Shown piece by piece: positions 15,494 to 22,691 of a DNA stretch of 64,000 nucleotides. The stretch is from Alterinioella nitratireducens. GTDB lineage: Bacteria > Pseudomonadota > Alphaproteobacteria > Rhodobacterales > Rhodobacteraceae. The first letter of the stretch is position 1, and every line of letters begins with the position of its first letter. The notes under the pieces are model-generated. The model was not told the origin of the DNA, ran no database searches, and saw only the letters and a list, made by a program, of their open reading frames with translations. A program made the position numbers and the translations under genes. The DNA lies in NCBI RefSeq assembly GCF_013155465.1, contig NZ_JABJVX010000001.1, forward strand, positions 1 to 64,000, in the 5' to 3' direction.

Positions 15494-16501
15494 TCAGGCA
15501 TCGGGACGCAGGGTGGCGGGATCGGTGGCGGCATAGACGTGCATGTCGACCTCGGACGCATCGGGATAGGCGGCCTCCAGCGCGTACTCGACGGCCGCCT
15601 TGGCTTCGGCGCGGATCTCGTCCTCGATGGCTTTCAACTCCTCCGGCGACGCGACGCCCTCACCCTCCAGCCATTTGCCGAAATTGATGATCGGGTCGCG
15701 GCCTTCCTTCCAGATCGCCTCCTCCTCCTTGTCGCGGTAATAGGCGCGGTTGATGTCGCCGACATGGTGGCCGTGATAGCGGTAGGTCTTGAGTTCGATG
15801 AAGAACGGCCCTTCACCCTTGCGCGCCCGCGCGACCAGCTTTTGCGTCAGGTCGTTGACTGCCAGCACGTCCTGCCCGTCGATGCTGTGTGCCTCGATCC
15901 CGAAGGCCTCGGCCCGCGCGGTGATGGAGCCTGCGGCAATCTCCTCGGTCTTGGTGTATTCCGAATAGCCGTTGTTCTCGCAGGCATAGATGACCGGCAG
16001 CGACCAGAGCGCCGCCATGTTCATGACCTCGTAAAGCAACCCCTGCGCCGTTGCGCCATCGCCGAAGAAGCAGACGGTCACATCGTCCGAGCCTTGCATC
16101 TTGGCGCGCAGGGCCGAGCCGGTGGCGATCCCCATGGACCCGCCCACGATGGCATTGGCACCAAGGTTGCCGTGGCTCTGGTCGGCGATATGCATCGAGC
16201 CGCCCTTGCCCCGGCAATAACCCTCTTCCTTGCCCAGAAGCTCGCAGAACATCGCCTTGAAATCCGCCCCCTTGGCGACGCAATGGCCGTGGCCGCGATG
16301 GGTCGAGGTGATGCGGTCATTGTCGGTCAGCGCCTCGCAGATGCCCACGGCGACGGCTTCCTCGCCGGAATACATATGCGTCAATCCCGGCATCTTGGCC
16401 GAGAGGTAGAGCTGGTTGGCATTGTCCTCGAAGGCCCGGATGCGCACCATCTGGGAATACATGCGCAGGTAGTCTTCGCTGTTGTGTTTGGTGTCGGCCA
16501 T
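15494..16501 (-). CDS. 2-oxoacid dehydrogenase E1 component, alpha subunit
   Basis: 335 residues. Landmarks: MVRIRAFEDNANQLYLSAKM, GEEAVAVGICEAL, HRGHGHCVAKGAD, KGGSMHIADQSHGNLGANAI and the thiamine-diphosphate motif GDGATAQG...ENNGYSEYT. The phosphorylation-loop equivalent is YRYHGHHVGD. It binds thiamine diphosphate with the beta subunit and performs the decarboxylation step. Its style (acetoin dehydrogenase AcoA-like) is suggestive only. It is the first gene of a seven-gene minus-strand operon (16501 to 8807) whose promoter should lie in 16502-16599. GAGGA stands about 9 bases before ATG 16501; longer frames into 16723 are rejected. No E3 gene lies in the operon. Confidence 0.92.
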   Translation of the reverse strand: MADTKHNSEDYLRMYSQMVRIRAFEDNANQLYLSAKMPGLTHMYSGEEAVAVGICEALTDNDRITSTHRGHGHCVAKGADFKAMFCELLGKEEGYCRGKGGSMHIADQSHGNLGANAIVGGSMGIATGSALRAKMQGSDDVTVCFFGDGATAQGLLYEVMNMAALWSLPVIYACENNGYSEYTKTEEIAAGSITARAEAFGIEAHSIDGQDVLAVNDLTQKLVARARKGEGPFFIELKTYRYHGHHVGDINRAYYRDKEEEAIWKEGRDPIINFGKWLEGEGVASPEELKAIEDEIRAEAKAAVEYALEAAYPDASEVDMHVYAATDPATLRPDA

Positions 16502-16530
16502 CTGACGCATCCTCTTCGGGCAAGTGCCCC

Positions 16531-16584
16531 TTTCATTTTGCCAAAAATACCTTCGGGGGGTGCGGGGGGCAGACAGCCCCCCGC
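16531..16584. terminator. Intergenic motif plus strong GC hairpin (Rhodobacterales-type spacer element)
   Basis: TTTCATTTTGCCAAAAATAC (16531-16550) is followed by a G-run and by the perfect stem GCGGGGGGC (16562-16570) / GCCCCCCGC (16576-16584) with loop AGACA. Read on the minus strand the hairpin comes directly after the M24-like gene (16600) and is followed by GAAGGTATTTTTGG, so it probably ends that transcript. The AT-rich part may also hold promoter elements for the E1 alpha operon. I recall the same composite in many Rhodobacterales spacers. Confidence 0.6.
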
Positions 16585-16599
16585 GGATCCCGTCAGGGA

Positions 16600-17898
16600 T
16601 CAGTACCGATTGGCGATCGGCAGGTCCTCGGCGGGGAAAAGGCTGATCACCTCGCAGCCGGTTTCCGTCACGACGACCTCTTCCTCGATGCGCGCCGCCG
16701 AATAGCCGTCCGCCGCCGGGCAATAGGTCTCCAGCGCGAAGACCATGCCGGTCTGGATCTCCATCGGGTGGTCCAGGCTGACCGCGCGGCTGATGATGGG
16801 GCGTTCATGCAGCGCCAGCCCAAGCCCGTGGCCGAACTGCAACCCGAAGGCCGAGGCCTCGTCGGGAAAGCCGAATTCCTCGGCCTTGGGCCAGACCTCT
16901 GCCACCTTGTCGGTCGAGACGCCCGGCTTGATCATCGAGATCGAGGCGTCGATCCATTCGCGCGCCTTCACATAGGCGTCGTTCTGCGCCGGCGTGGCCC
17001 GGCCGATATTGAAGGTCCGGTAATAGCAGGTGCGATAGCCCTGGTAGGACTGGAGAATATCGAAGAACGCCTGGTCGCCGGGGCGGAAATAGCGGTCGGT
17101 GAAATTGTGCGGATGCGGGTTGCAGCGCTCGCCGGAAATGGCGTTGATCGCCTCGACGTCATCGCTGCCCATCTCGTAGAGCATCTTGTTGCTGAGCGCG
17201 ACGATGTCGTTTTCGCGGATGCCGGGTTTCAGCTCCTCATAGATCATGTGGTAGACGCCATCGACCATGGAGGCCGCCTGGGTCAGCAGCTGGATCTCGT
17301 CCCAGTTCTTGATCTCGCGCGCCGCCAGCATGATCTGCTGGCCGTCGATGACGTTGATCCCCTCGGCCTTCAGCGCCTCGAACATCGCGGTTTCGGCATA
17401 GTCGACGCCCACCGGCATGTCGGCCATGCCCGCATCCTTGATCAGCCCCGCGATCTCCTTGGCATATTTGCGCATCAGGCCAAATTCGGGCGGGATGGTC
17501 CCGCGCATCCCCACCACCCCGGCGCGGCAATGATCGGGCACCAGCCAGTCCGAGAACTTCTTGTGATGCATTGCGGCCGAGCCGAAATCCCATACGTAAG
17601 GCGCGTCGTCGCCGGTCAGCAGGCAGAAGCGGCACATCTTGTCGCGTTCCCATTCGCCGATCTTGGTCGCGCTGACATAGCGGATGTTGTTGACATCGAA
17701 GAGCAGCAATGTGCCCGCGTTCGACGCCTGCAACGCCTGCCGCGTGCGCGCCAGACGGTAGCGGCGCAGACGGTCATGGTCGATCCGGCGTTCAAAATCG
17801 ACGGATGTGTGGCCCCAGGCGGGGATGCGCCCCTCCCACCGCCAGTTGGGTTCGAGATCCTGCGGGGTCAGCAGGTTGGGCATGAGAGCACGGGACAT
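16600..17898 (-). CDS. M24-family metallopeptidase homologue with altered metal site
   Basis: 432 residues. N-terminal creatinase-like domain, C-terminal pita-bread fold. The expected metal ligands are first Asp in AFFDILQSYQGY (present), second Asp eleven residues later (Cys in YRTCYYRTF), His in FGHGLGLALHERPII (present), Glu in VFALETYCPAADGYS (present) and Glu in RIEEEVVVTETG (present). One of five ligands is therefore changed from Asp to Cys. It is too different from a plain aminopeptidase P for a peptidase call; DddP (the M24 DMSP lyase of roseobacters) belongs to the same superfamily, but the diagnostic sequence is not seen. It lies 60 bases downstream of an SDR gene and next to the sugar ABC island, likely as part of the same catabolic unit. 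Start ATG 17898; GGAGTTTG precedes it. Confidence 0.75.
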   Translation of the reverse strand: MSRALMPNLLTPQDLEPNWRWEGRIPAWGHTSVDFERRIDHDRLRRYRLARTRQALQASNAGTLLLFDVNNIRYVSATKIGEWERDKMCRFCLLTGDDAPYVWDFGSAAMHHKKFSDWLVPDHCRAGVVGMRGTIPPEFGLMRKYAKEIAGLIKDAGMADMPVGVDYAETAMFEALKAEGINVIDGQQIMLAAREIKNWDEIQLLTQAASMVDGVYHMIYEELKPGIRENDIVALSNKMLYEMGSDDVEAINAISGERCNPHPHNFTDRYFRPGDQAFFDILQSYQGYRTCYYRTFNIGRATPAQNDAYVKAREWIDASISMIKPGVSTDKVAEVWPKAEEFGFPDEASAFGLQFGHGLGLALHERPIISRAVSLDHPMEIQTGMVFALETYCPAADGYSAARIEEEVVVTETGCEVISLFPAEDLPIANRY

Positions 17899-17958
17899 GA
17901 GGCAAACTCCTTCGGTTGCGCGGGGGGCGCATCGGCGTGATTGGGGGGCAGGCGGCGG

Positions 17959-18768
17959 TTACTGGATGCACCAGCCGCCATCTATGTGGATCATCTGGCC
18001 GGTCATGTAGTCGCTGTCGTGGCTGGCCAGGAACGACGCGGTGCCGGTGATGTCGTCGGGGTAGGAGACGCGCTTGATCTGCAGCGCATCGCGCACGATA
18101 TCCTCGTAGGCCTGGCCTTCCTTCTCCTTGAAGCCGATATCGACCAGGTCCTTGTCGAGCTGTTCCCAAAGCGGCGTCACCACCACGCCGGGCGCATAGC
18201 CGTTGACGGTGATGTTGTGTTCCGACAGCGCCAGCGCGCCGCAATGCGTAAGCGCGAGGCAGCCGTATTTCGACGTGCAGTAAACCGTCACATCGACCAG
18301 CGGCTTGCGCGACGCGATGGAGCCGACGTTGATGATCTTGTAGGGGTGATCCTCCATCGGGCCCTGCTTGATCATCTGGCGGGCGGTCTCCTGCATTCCC
18401 AGCCACATCGCCTTTGTGTTGACGTTCATGATCATGTCCCAGTTGTCTTCGTCGATATCCATGAAGAACCGGGGCTTGTTGAGGCCGGCATTGAAGAGGC
18501 CCACATTGATCGAGCCGAAAGCATCGACGCAGGCGGCGACGGCGGCGGCATTGTCCGCGCGCTTGGTCACGTCCATCTTGACCGCGATGGCACGCCCGTT
18601 GCCTGCGCTGTTGATGTGGTCCGCGACGGCCTGTGCGGCCTCATGGTCCAGATCGCCGATGCAGATATTGGCCCCCTGCGCCGCAAAGCACTCGGCATTC
18701 GCCTGCCCCATGCCGCGCGCGGCCCCGGTGATCAGGATGTTCTTGCCCTTCAGGCGATTGGGGTCCAT
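17959..18768 (-). CDS. Short-chain dehydrogenase/reductase (SDR)
   Basis: 269 residues, classical SDR. Cofactor motif TGAARGMGQANAECF near residue 14 with GDLDHEAA after it (Asp, suggesting NAD preference), FNAGLNKP, the catalytic Ser in INVGSIASRK, and YCTSKYG with the catalytic Tyr and Lys, ending YMTGQMIHIDGGW. It oxidises an alcohol group on a sugar-like substrate. It shares many segments with the SDR at 21874-22644 (NKPxxF, NWxxIM, GMQExARQMI, ASRxxxD, DYMTGQ), so the two are paralogues placed on either side of the regulator. GGAGAGAG stands before ATG 18768. It is the middle gene of a minus-strand regulator-SDR-M24 unit. Confidence 0.9.
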   Translation of the reverse strand: MDPNRLKGKNILITGAARGMGQANAECFAAQGANICIGDLDHEAAQAVADHINSAGNGRAIAVKMDVTKRADNAAAVAACVDAFGSINVGLFNAGLNKPRFFMDIDEDNWDMIMNVNTKAMWLGMQETARQMIKQGPMEDHPYKIINVGSIASRKPLVDVTVYCTSKYGCLALTHCGALALSEHNITVNGYAPGVVVTPLWEQLDKDLVDIGFKEKEGQAYEDIVRDALQIKRVSYPDDITGTASFLASHDSDYMTGQMIHIDGGWCIQ

Positions 18769-18782
18769 GGCTCTCTCTCCTA

Positions 18783-20609
18783 CTAGGCTTTCTGGTCTTG
18801 CATGATTTTCTCGGCCCCGCGTTGCAGGCGGGCCAGAGTGTCGCGGGGCTTGGTGACGCCGCGCAGCATGTCGTGAAGCTCGTGACCGCACAGCGCGATC
18901 AGCTCGTTGATCCGGGGCACCGGCGGGCGCGGCCAGAATTGCAGCTCATCGCGCCAGGACATGGCATCGACGGCCTCGAATATGGGCGAGAGGCGGCGCA
19001 CATCGGGGTCGGCGCCCACCGAATAGCGCGGCGCGGTGCGGCTGCCGTTCTGGACGTAGAGCTTTTGCGCCTCGGGCGAAGTGAAGGCGATCAGCGCCTT
19101 GCCCGCCTCGCGCTTGCGCTCCTCGCTGAGATTCGCGGGAATGCACAGGACATAGCCGCCCACCGGCGCGATCGGGCGGCCCGACGGCCCTGCCGGGTGC
19201 GGCAGGTAGCCGGTGCGCCCATGCGCGGGCGAGGTCTCGTCCAGCTCGAAATAGGGGGCCAGAAGCGTGTAGCCATAGGCCATCGCGATCTTGCCCGCCG
19301 CGTAGGGGCGGACGCGTTCATACCAGGACATCGACAGGATGTCGGGCGGCGAGAACTCCAGCAGCGCCATCAGGTATTCGGCGGCCTCCAGCGCGCGCGG
19401 CGTGTCCAGCGTCGGCACCAGGTCGTCGCGATCCAGATGATCGGCATCGATCCCGCCCGCGATCGGGGGCAGGTTGAAGATCGGCTGACCGAAATCGGCG
19501 CAGGTCATCATGAAGGTATGGCCAAGCGCCGTGCCGCGCGCCGCGTTCCAGGCAATGCCGTAGCGGCCCCTCTGCGGGTTGTGGAAGGTCTTCGCGGCCT
19601 TCAGCACCGCATCCGTGGTGGCGGGCGGCGACAGCCCCGCCTCGGCAAAGAGGTCGGTGCGGTAGAACAGCAATTCCGGTGTCGTTTGGCTGGGAACGCC
19701 ATAGGGCCGCCCCGCCCAATGCGCCGCGCGCCAGCCGGCGGTGTGAAAGTCGCCGGGATCGAGCGCGTCGATATCAAGCACCTCGTCCAACGGCGACAGG
19801 ATCCCGCGCGTCACGAACTCGCCCACCCAGGGCAGATCGACGGCGATGATGTCATAGCGGCTGACGGCTCGGTCGCCGTTGCGCAGGGATTCCTCGTGCA
19901 GCCGGTCGATGGAAAAGGCGCGCTGGCTGATCTTGGTGCCGACGACCTGCTCGAACTGGCGCTTGAGGCTCTCCATCACCATGAAGGTCGGATCGCCATG
20001 CACCAGGATGCGCAGGCCCCCCGGCAGGGCCAGCGGTTCGGGCAGAACCTGCGGCGGCTGGATCGAGCGACCCTCCTGGTAGGAACCGCCGAAATAGTAT
20101 TCCGCCCCCTTGGCGGCGTTCGGGCCGACACCGATCCGCTGCCGCGCCATGCGCAGGATGCGGTCGGAAAGCTGCGACCAGTCCTGCATCAGCTTGGCAC
20201 TGGGATGCAGCGAGAAGCTCTTGCCGGTGCGGGTCCGGGGACGCTGTTCGACCAGGCCCGCCTCCTGCATCTCGGCCAGTTTGCGGCGCGCGGTGGCATA
20301 GGGCGTGCCCGAGGCGGCGATGGCCGAGGAGGCGGTCGAAATGCGCCCCTCCAGGTGGTTGCGCACCAGGTGGATGGCCATGTTGAGATGCGGGTTGGGC
20401 GCGCCGATATCCAGGGCCGAATCGACTTCGGCCATGAATTCCTCAACGAATTCAAGCGCCTGACCGATCTCGAGCGGTTCACGAGAGGGCGCAGTAGTCG
20501 CTACCATCTTGCTTCCCGCCATATATTCACTTTGAATATTTCCCATTGCCTTGCCGGGCGTCCCTCGTGGATCAGCGGGCCCGCGCGGCCCTCGCTTCGC
20601 GTCGCTCAT
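18783..20609 (-). CDS. Transcriptional regulator: winged helix fused to a solute-binding-protein domain
   Basis: 608 residues, without a signal peptide. Residues about 60-150 look like a winged-helix DNA-binding domain: IHLVRNHLEGRISTASSAIA, ASGTPYATARRKLAEMQEAG and LVEQRPRTRTGKSFSLHPSA, as in GntR/MarR-like folds. From about 195 onward the protein is an ABC family-1 extracellular solute-binding domain (LRILVHGDPTFMVMESLKRQ, YDIIAVDLPWVGEFVTRGIL, WAGRPYGVPSQTTPELLFYR, GKALIAFTSPEAQKLYVQNG), here cytoplasmic. It is therefore a one-component sensor that probably binds the imported sugar or its oxidation product and controls the divergent ABC operon. ATG 20609 is chosen because AGAAGGA precedes it; an in-frame ATG at 20744 would cover the putative operator. 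It faces the binding-protein gene across a 215-base spacer. Confidence 0.82.
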   Translation of the reverse strand: MSDAKRGPRGPADPRGTPGKAMGNIQSEYMAGSKMVATTAPSREPLEIGQALEFVEEFMAEVDSALDIGAPNPHLNMAIHLVRNHLEGRISTASSAIAASGTPYATARRKLAEMQEAGLVEQRPRTRTGKSFSLHPSAKLMQDWSQLSDRILRMARQRIGVGPNAAKGAEYYFGGSYQEGRSIQPPQVLPEPLALPGGLRILVHGDPTFMVMESLKRQFEQVVGTKISQRAFSIDRLHEESLRNGDRAVSRYDIIAVDLPWVGEFVTRGILSPLDEVLDIDALDPGDFHTAGWRAAHWAGRPYGVPSQTTPELLFYRTDLFAEAGLSPPATTDAVLKAAKTFHNPQRGRYGIAWNAARGTALGHTFMMTCADFGQPIFNLPPIAGGIDADHLDRDDLVPTLDTPRALEAAEYLMALLEFSPPDILSMSWYERVRPYAAGKIAMAYGYTLLAPYFELDETSPAHGRTGYLPHPAGPSGRPIAPVGGYVLCIPANLSEERKREAGKALIAFTSPEAQKLYVQNGSRTAPRYSVGADPDVRRLSPIFEAVDAMSWRDELQFWPRPPVPRINELIALCGHELHDMLRGVTKPRDTLARLQRGAEKIMQDQKA

Positions 20610-20824
20610 GCGGCGTTCCTTCTGTTGTGCGGGATCGGATGGTCGGATTGAACAGCACAGATGTCCATTATGACCATTAGGATAATCAAAATGAACATCT
20701 TTATGGGCGATGCGATCCGGGCAAAGGGAAACACTGTCCCTCATTCGGCTGCCGGGGAGGGGACGATTCCCGATTTGGACTGTGGCAGCCGCAATGTAAG
20801 GTCTTGTCCAACGGAGGATTCAGG
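20610..20824. promoter_or_regulatory. Divergent promoter region with operator-like inverted repeat
   Basis: This 215-base spacer separates the regulator gene (minus) from the ABC operon (plus). It holds a dyad: AGATGTCCAT (20659-20668) and ATGAACATCT (20691-20700), complementary except for one base, with 22 AT-rich bases between. Spacer length (32 bases centre to centre, about three helical turns) suits a dimer or two dimers of the adjacent winged-helix regulator. GGAGG at 20813-20817 is the ribosome binding site for the binding protein. Confidence 0.55.
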
Positions 20825-21790
20825 ATGACCAGATTGAACAAAGCCCTGCTTGCAGGTACCACGGCACTGGCCGGGCTCGCCCTTGCGGGCACCGTGTCGG
20901 CGCAGGAGACATTCCGCATCGGCATCACGCAGAACAACGTGGGTGTCGACAGCTACCAGACCACCTATGAAGAGGCGTTCATCGCCGCCGCGGAGGCCAA
21001 CCCGAATGTGGAGGTCGTGGTCCTGGACGCAGGCGGTGACGTGGCCCGCCAGATCGCCCAGATGCAGGATCTGATCCAGCAGGAGGTCGATGCCATCATC
21101 ATCTGGCCGACCAATGGCCAGGCCGTGATCCCCGCCGTGCGCGAGGCGTCTGAGGCCGACATTCCGGTCATCGTGACCAATTCCAACATCGCCGAGCCGG
21201 GCTTTCCCTTCGTCGCCTCCTTCTCGGGGCCCGACAACATCACCCAGGGCTCGCGCGCGGCGGAAATCATGTGCGACCGCTTCACCGAGCTCGGCATCGA
21301 GGACGAGGCGCAGATCGTGCAGATCTCGGGCCAGCCTGGCTACACCACCGCCATCGAGCGGGCGCAGGGCTTCGAGGATCGCCTGCCCGAAGTCTGCCCG
21401 AACGTGACCCTGCTGGAAACGCAGCCCGGCAACTGGAACCGCGAGGATTCGCAGCGCGTGATGGAGGCGTTCCTGGTCCAGTATGACGACATCGACGGGG
21501 TCTATTCCGGCGATGACAACATGGGTGTCGGCGCGATGAATGCCGCGATTGCGGCGGGCCGTGACGGCATCACCTTCGTGGGCGCGACCAACTTCGCGGT
21601 CGGCTATGACGCGATGGGGCGTGGCGAATACTGGGGCTCGATCTACCAGTCGCCGGTCGACGATGCCGAGGCCGCGCTGGCCACGGCGCTGGCGATCCTG
21701 AACGGCGAAGAGGTGCCGTTCCTGAACTACTTCGATACGCCGAAGATCACGCAGGAGAACATGGAAGAATTCGACCGTCCGGTCTTCTGA
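20825..21790 (+). CDS. ABC sugar-type periplasmic binding protein (PBP1/ribose-like)
   Basis: 321 residues. An N-terminal signal peptide (MTRLNKALLAGTTALAGLAL, then AGTVSAQE with cleavage after SAQ or SA) sends it to the periplasm. The mature domain is of the periplasmic-binding-protein 4 type (RbsB/XylF/MglB): FRIGITQNNVGVDSYQTTYE, MQDLIQQEVDAIIIWPTNGQ, VIVTNSNIAEPGFPFVASF, and YSGDDNMGVGAMNAAIAAGR in the hinge region. It captures the substrate for the two permeases downstream. ATG 20825 follows GGAGG by 7 bases; an in-frame TTG at 20804 is rejected because it precedes the Shine-Dalgarno sequence. The ligand is unknown, but neighbouring SDRs suggest an oxidised or oxidisable polyol or sugar. 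Confidence 0.93.
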   Translation: MTRLNKALLAGTTALAGLALAGTVSAQETFRIGITQNNVGVDSYQTTYEEAFIAAAEANPNVEVVVLDAGGDVARQIAQMQDLIQQEVDAIIIWPTNGQAVIPAVREASEADIPVIVTNSNIAEPGFPFVASFSGPDNITQGSRAAEIMCDRFTELGIEDEAQIVQISGQPGYTTAIERAQGFEDRLPEVCPNVTLLETQPGNWNREDSQRVMEAFLVQYDDIDGVYSGDDNMGVGAMNAAIAAGRDGITFVGATNFAVGYDAMGRGEYWGSIYQSPVDDAEAALATALAILNGEEVPFLNYFDTPKITQENMEEFDRPVF

Positions 21791-21807
21791 TCTCTTTCTC
21801 CCTGGGC

Positions 21808-21829
21808 GGGGTCCGGGCGACCGGGCCTC
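21808..21829 (+). terminator. Stem-loop after the binding-protein gene
   Basis: GGGGTCCGG (21808-21816) and CCGGGCCTC (21821-21829) pair with two G-U wobbles around the loop GCGA, 18 bases after the stop codon. A GTTTTTCG stretch follows only after about 15 bases. Such hairpins after binding-protein genes often stabilise the upstream mRNA or cause partial termination so that more binding protein than permease is made. Confidence 0.5.
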
Positions 21830-21873
21830 GCGCCATCCAACAGTTGTTTTTCGTTACAAGTCAGGAGGGCGTC

Positions 21874-22644
21874 ATGGGCCGTGTCTCGGGGCGTGCATGT
21901 ATCGTCACCGGTGCCGCGCAAGGCATCGGCAAGGCCATCGGACTGGCCCTGCTGGACGAAGGAGCGGAAGTTTGCTTTGCGGATCGCAACGCGGAAAAGC
22001 TGGATGCAATCGCGGATCGGGACCGCGCCATCACCGCCACGGTGGATGTCAGCGACCGCAGCCAGGTCCGCGCGATGATCGACAAGACGGTGGATGCCTT
22101 CGGCAGGCTGGACGTCATGTTCAACAATGCCGGCGTCAACAAGCCGATGAATTTCCTCGACGTGACCGAGGAGAACTGGAATTTCATAATGGGGATCAAC
22201 GGGCTCGGCTGCCTGATCGGAATGCAGGAGGCCGCCCGCCAGATGATCGCCCAGGGGCGTGGCGGCAAGATCGTCAACACCGCCTCGATCGCCAGCCGAC
22301 AGGGCTTTGACAATGTCGCGCCCTATTGTGCCTCGAAATGGGCGGTGGTGTCGCTGACGCAATCGGCGGCCCGCGACCTGGCGCGCCATGACATAACGGT
22401 AACGGGATTTGCCCCCGGCGTGGTCGCGACCGAGATGTGGGAGGAGGTCGACCGCGACCTGATGCAGATCGGGGCCGCCGAACGCCCCGGCCAGGCGATG
22501 GAGGAATTTGCCGCCGATATCCTCAAGGGCCGCGTCGCGACGCCCGCCGATATCACCGGCACGACGACATTCCTCGCCTCGCCGGAAAGCGACTACATGA
22601 CCGGCCAGATCGTGATGATCGACGGTGGCATGACGCTGGTCTGA
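21874..22644 (+). CDS. Short-chain dehydrogenase/reductase (SDR)
   Basis: 256 residues. TGAAQGIGKAIGLALLDEGA near residue 12, then FADRNAE (Asp after the second strand, NAD-type), DVMFNNAGVNKP, the catalytic Ser in IVNTASIASRQGF, YCASKWA with Tyr and Lys, and DYMTGQIVMIDGGM. It is a paralogue of the SDR encoded at 17959-18768. Placed between the binding-protein gene and the permeases, it most likely oxidises the imported compound. ATG 21874 is preceded by AGGAGGG; the extension to 21844 lacks a better site. Confidence 0.92.
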   Translation: MGRVSGRACIVTGAAQGIGKAIGLALLDEGAEVCFADRNAEKLDAIADRDRAITATVDVSDRSQVRAMIDKTVDAFGRLDVMFNNAGVNKPMNFLDVTEENWNFIMGINGLGCLIGMQEAARQMIAQGRGGKIVNTASIASRQGFDNVAPYCASKWAVVSLTQSAARDLARHDITVTGFAPGVVATEMWEEVDRDLMQIGAAERPGQAMEEFAADILKGRVATPADITGTTTFLASPESDYMTGQIVMIDGGMTLV

Positions 22645-22691
22645 GGCGCAGAATTGACGGGCCGCGCGATCGCGGTGAGGGAGGGGACAAC

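Noticed and set aside
16600-17898. Call as DMSP lyase DddP
   Set aside because: Same superfamily and likely lineage, but the sequence around the metal site and the N-terminus do not resemble DddP as I remember it, and the metal-ligand change is different.
20610-20744. Upstream start of the regulator at ATG 20744
   Set aside because: It would translate through the operator-like dyad and has no ribosome binding site, whereas ATG 20609 has AGAAGGA.
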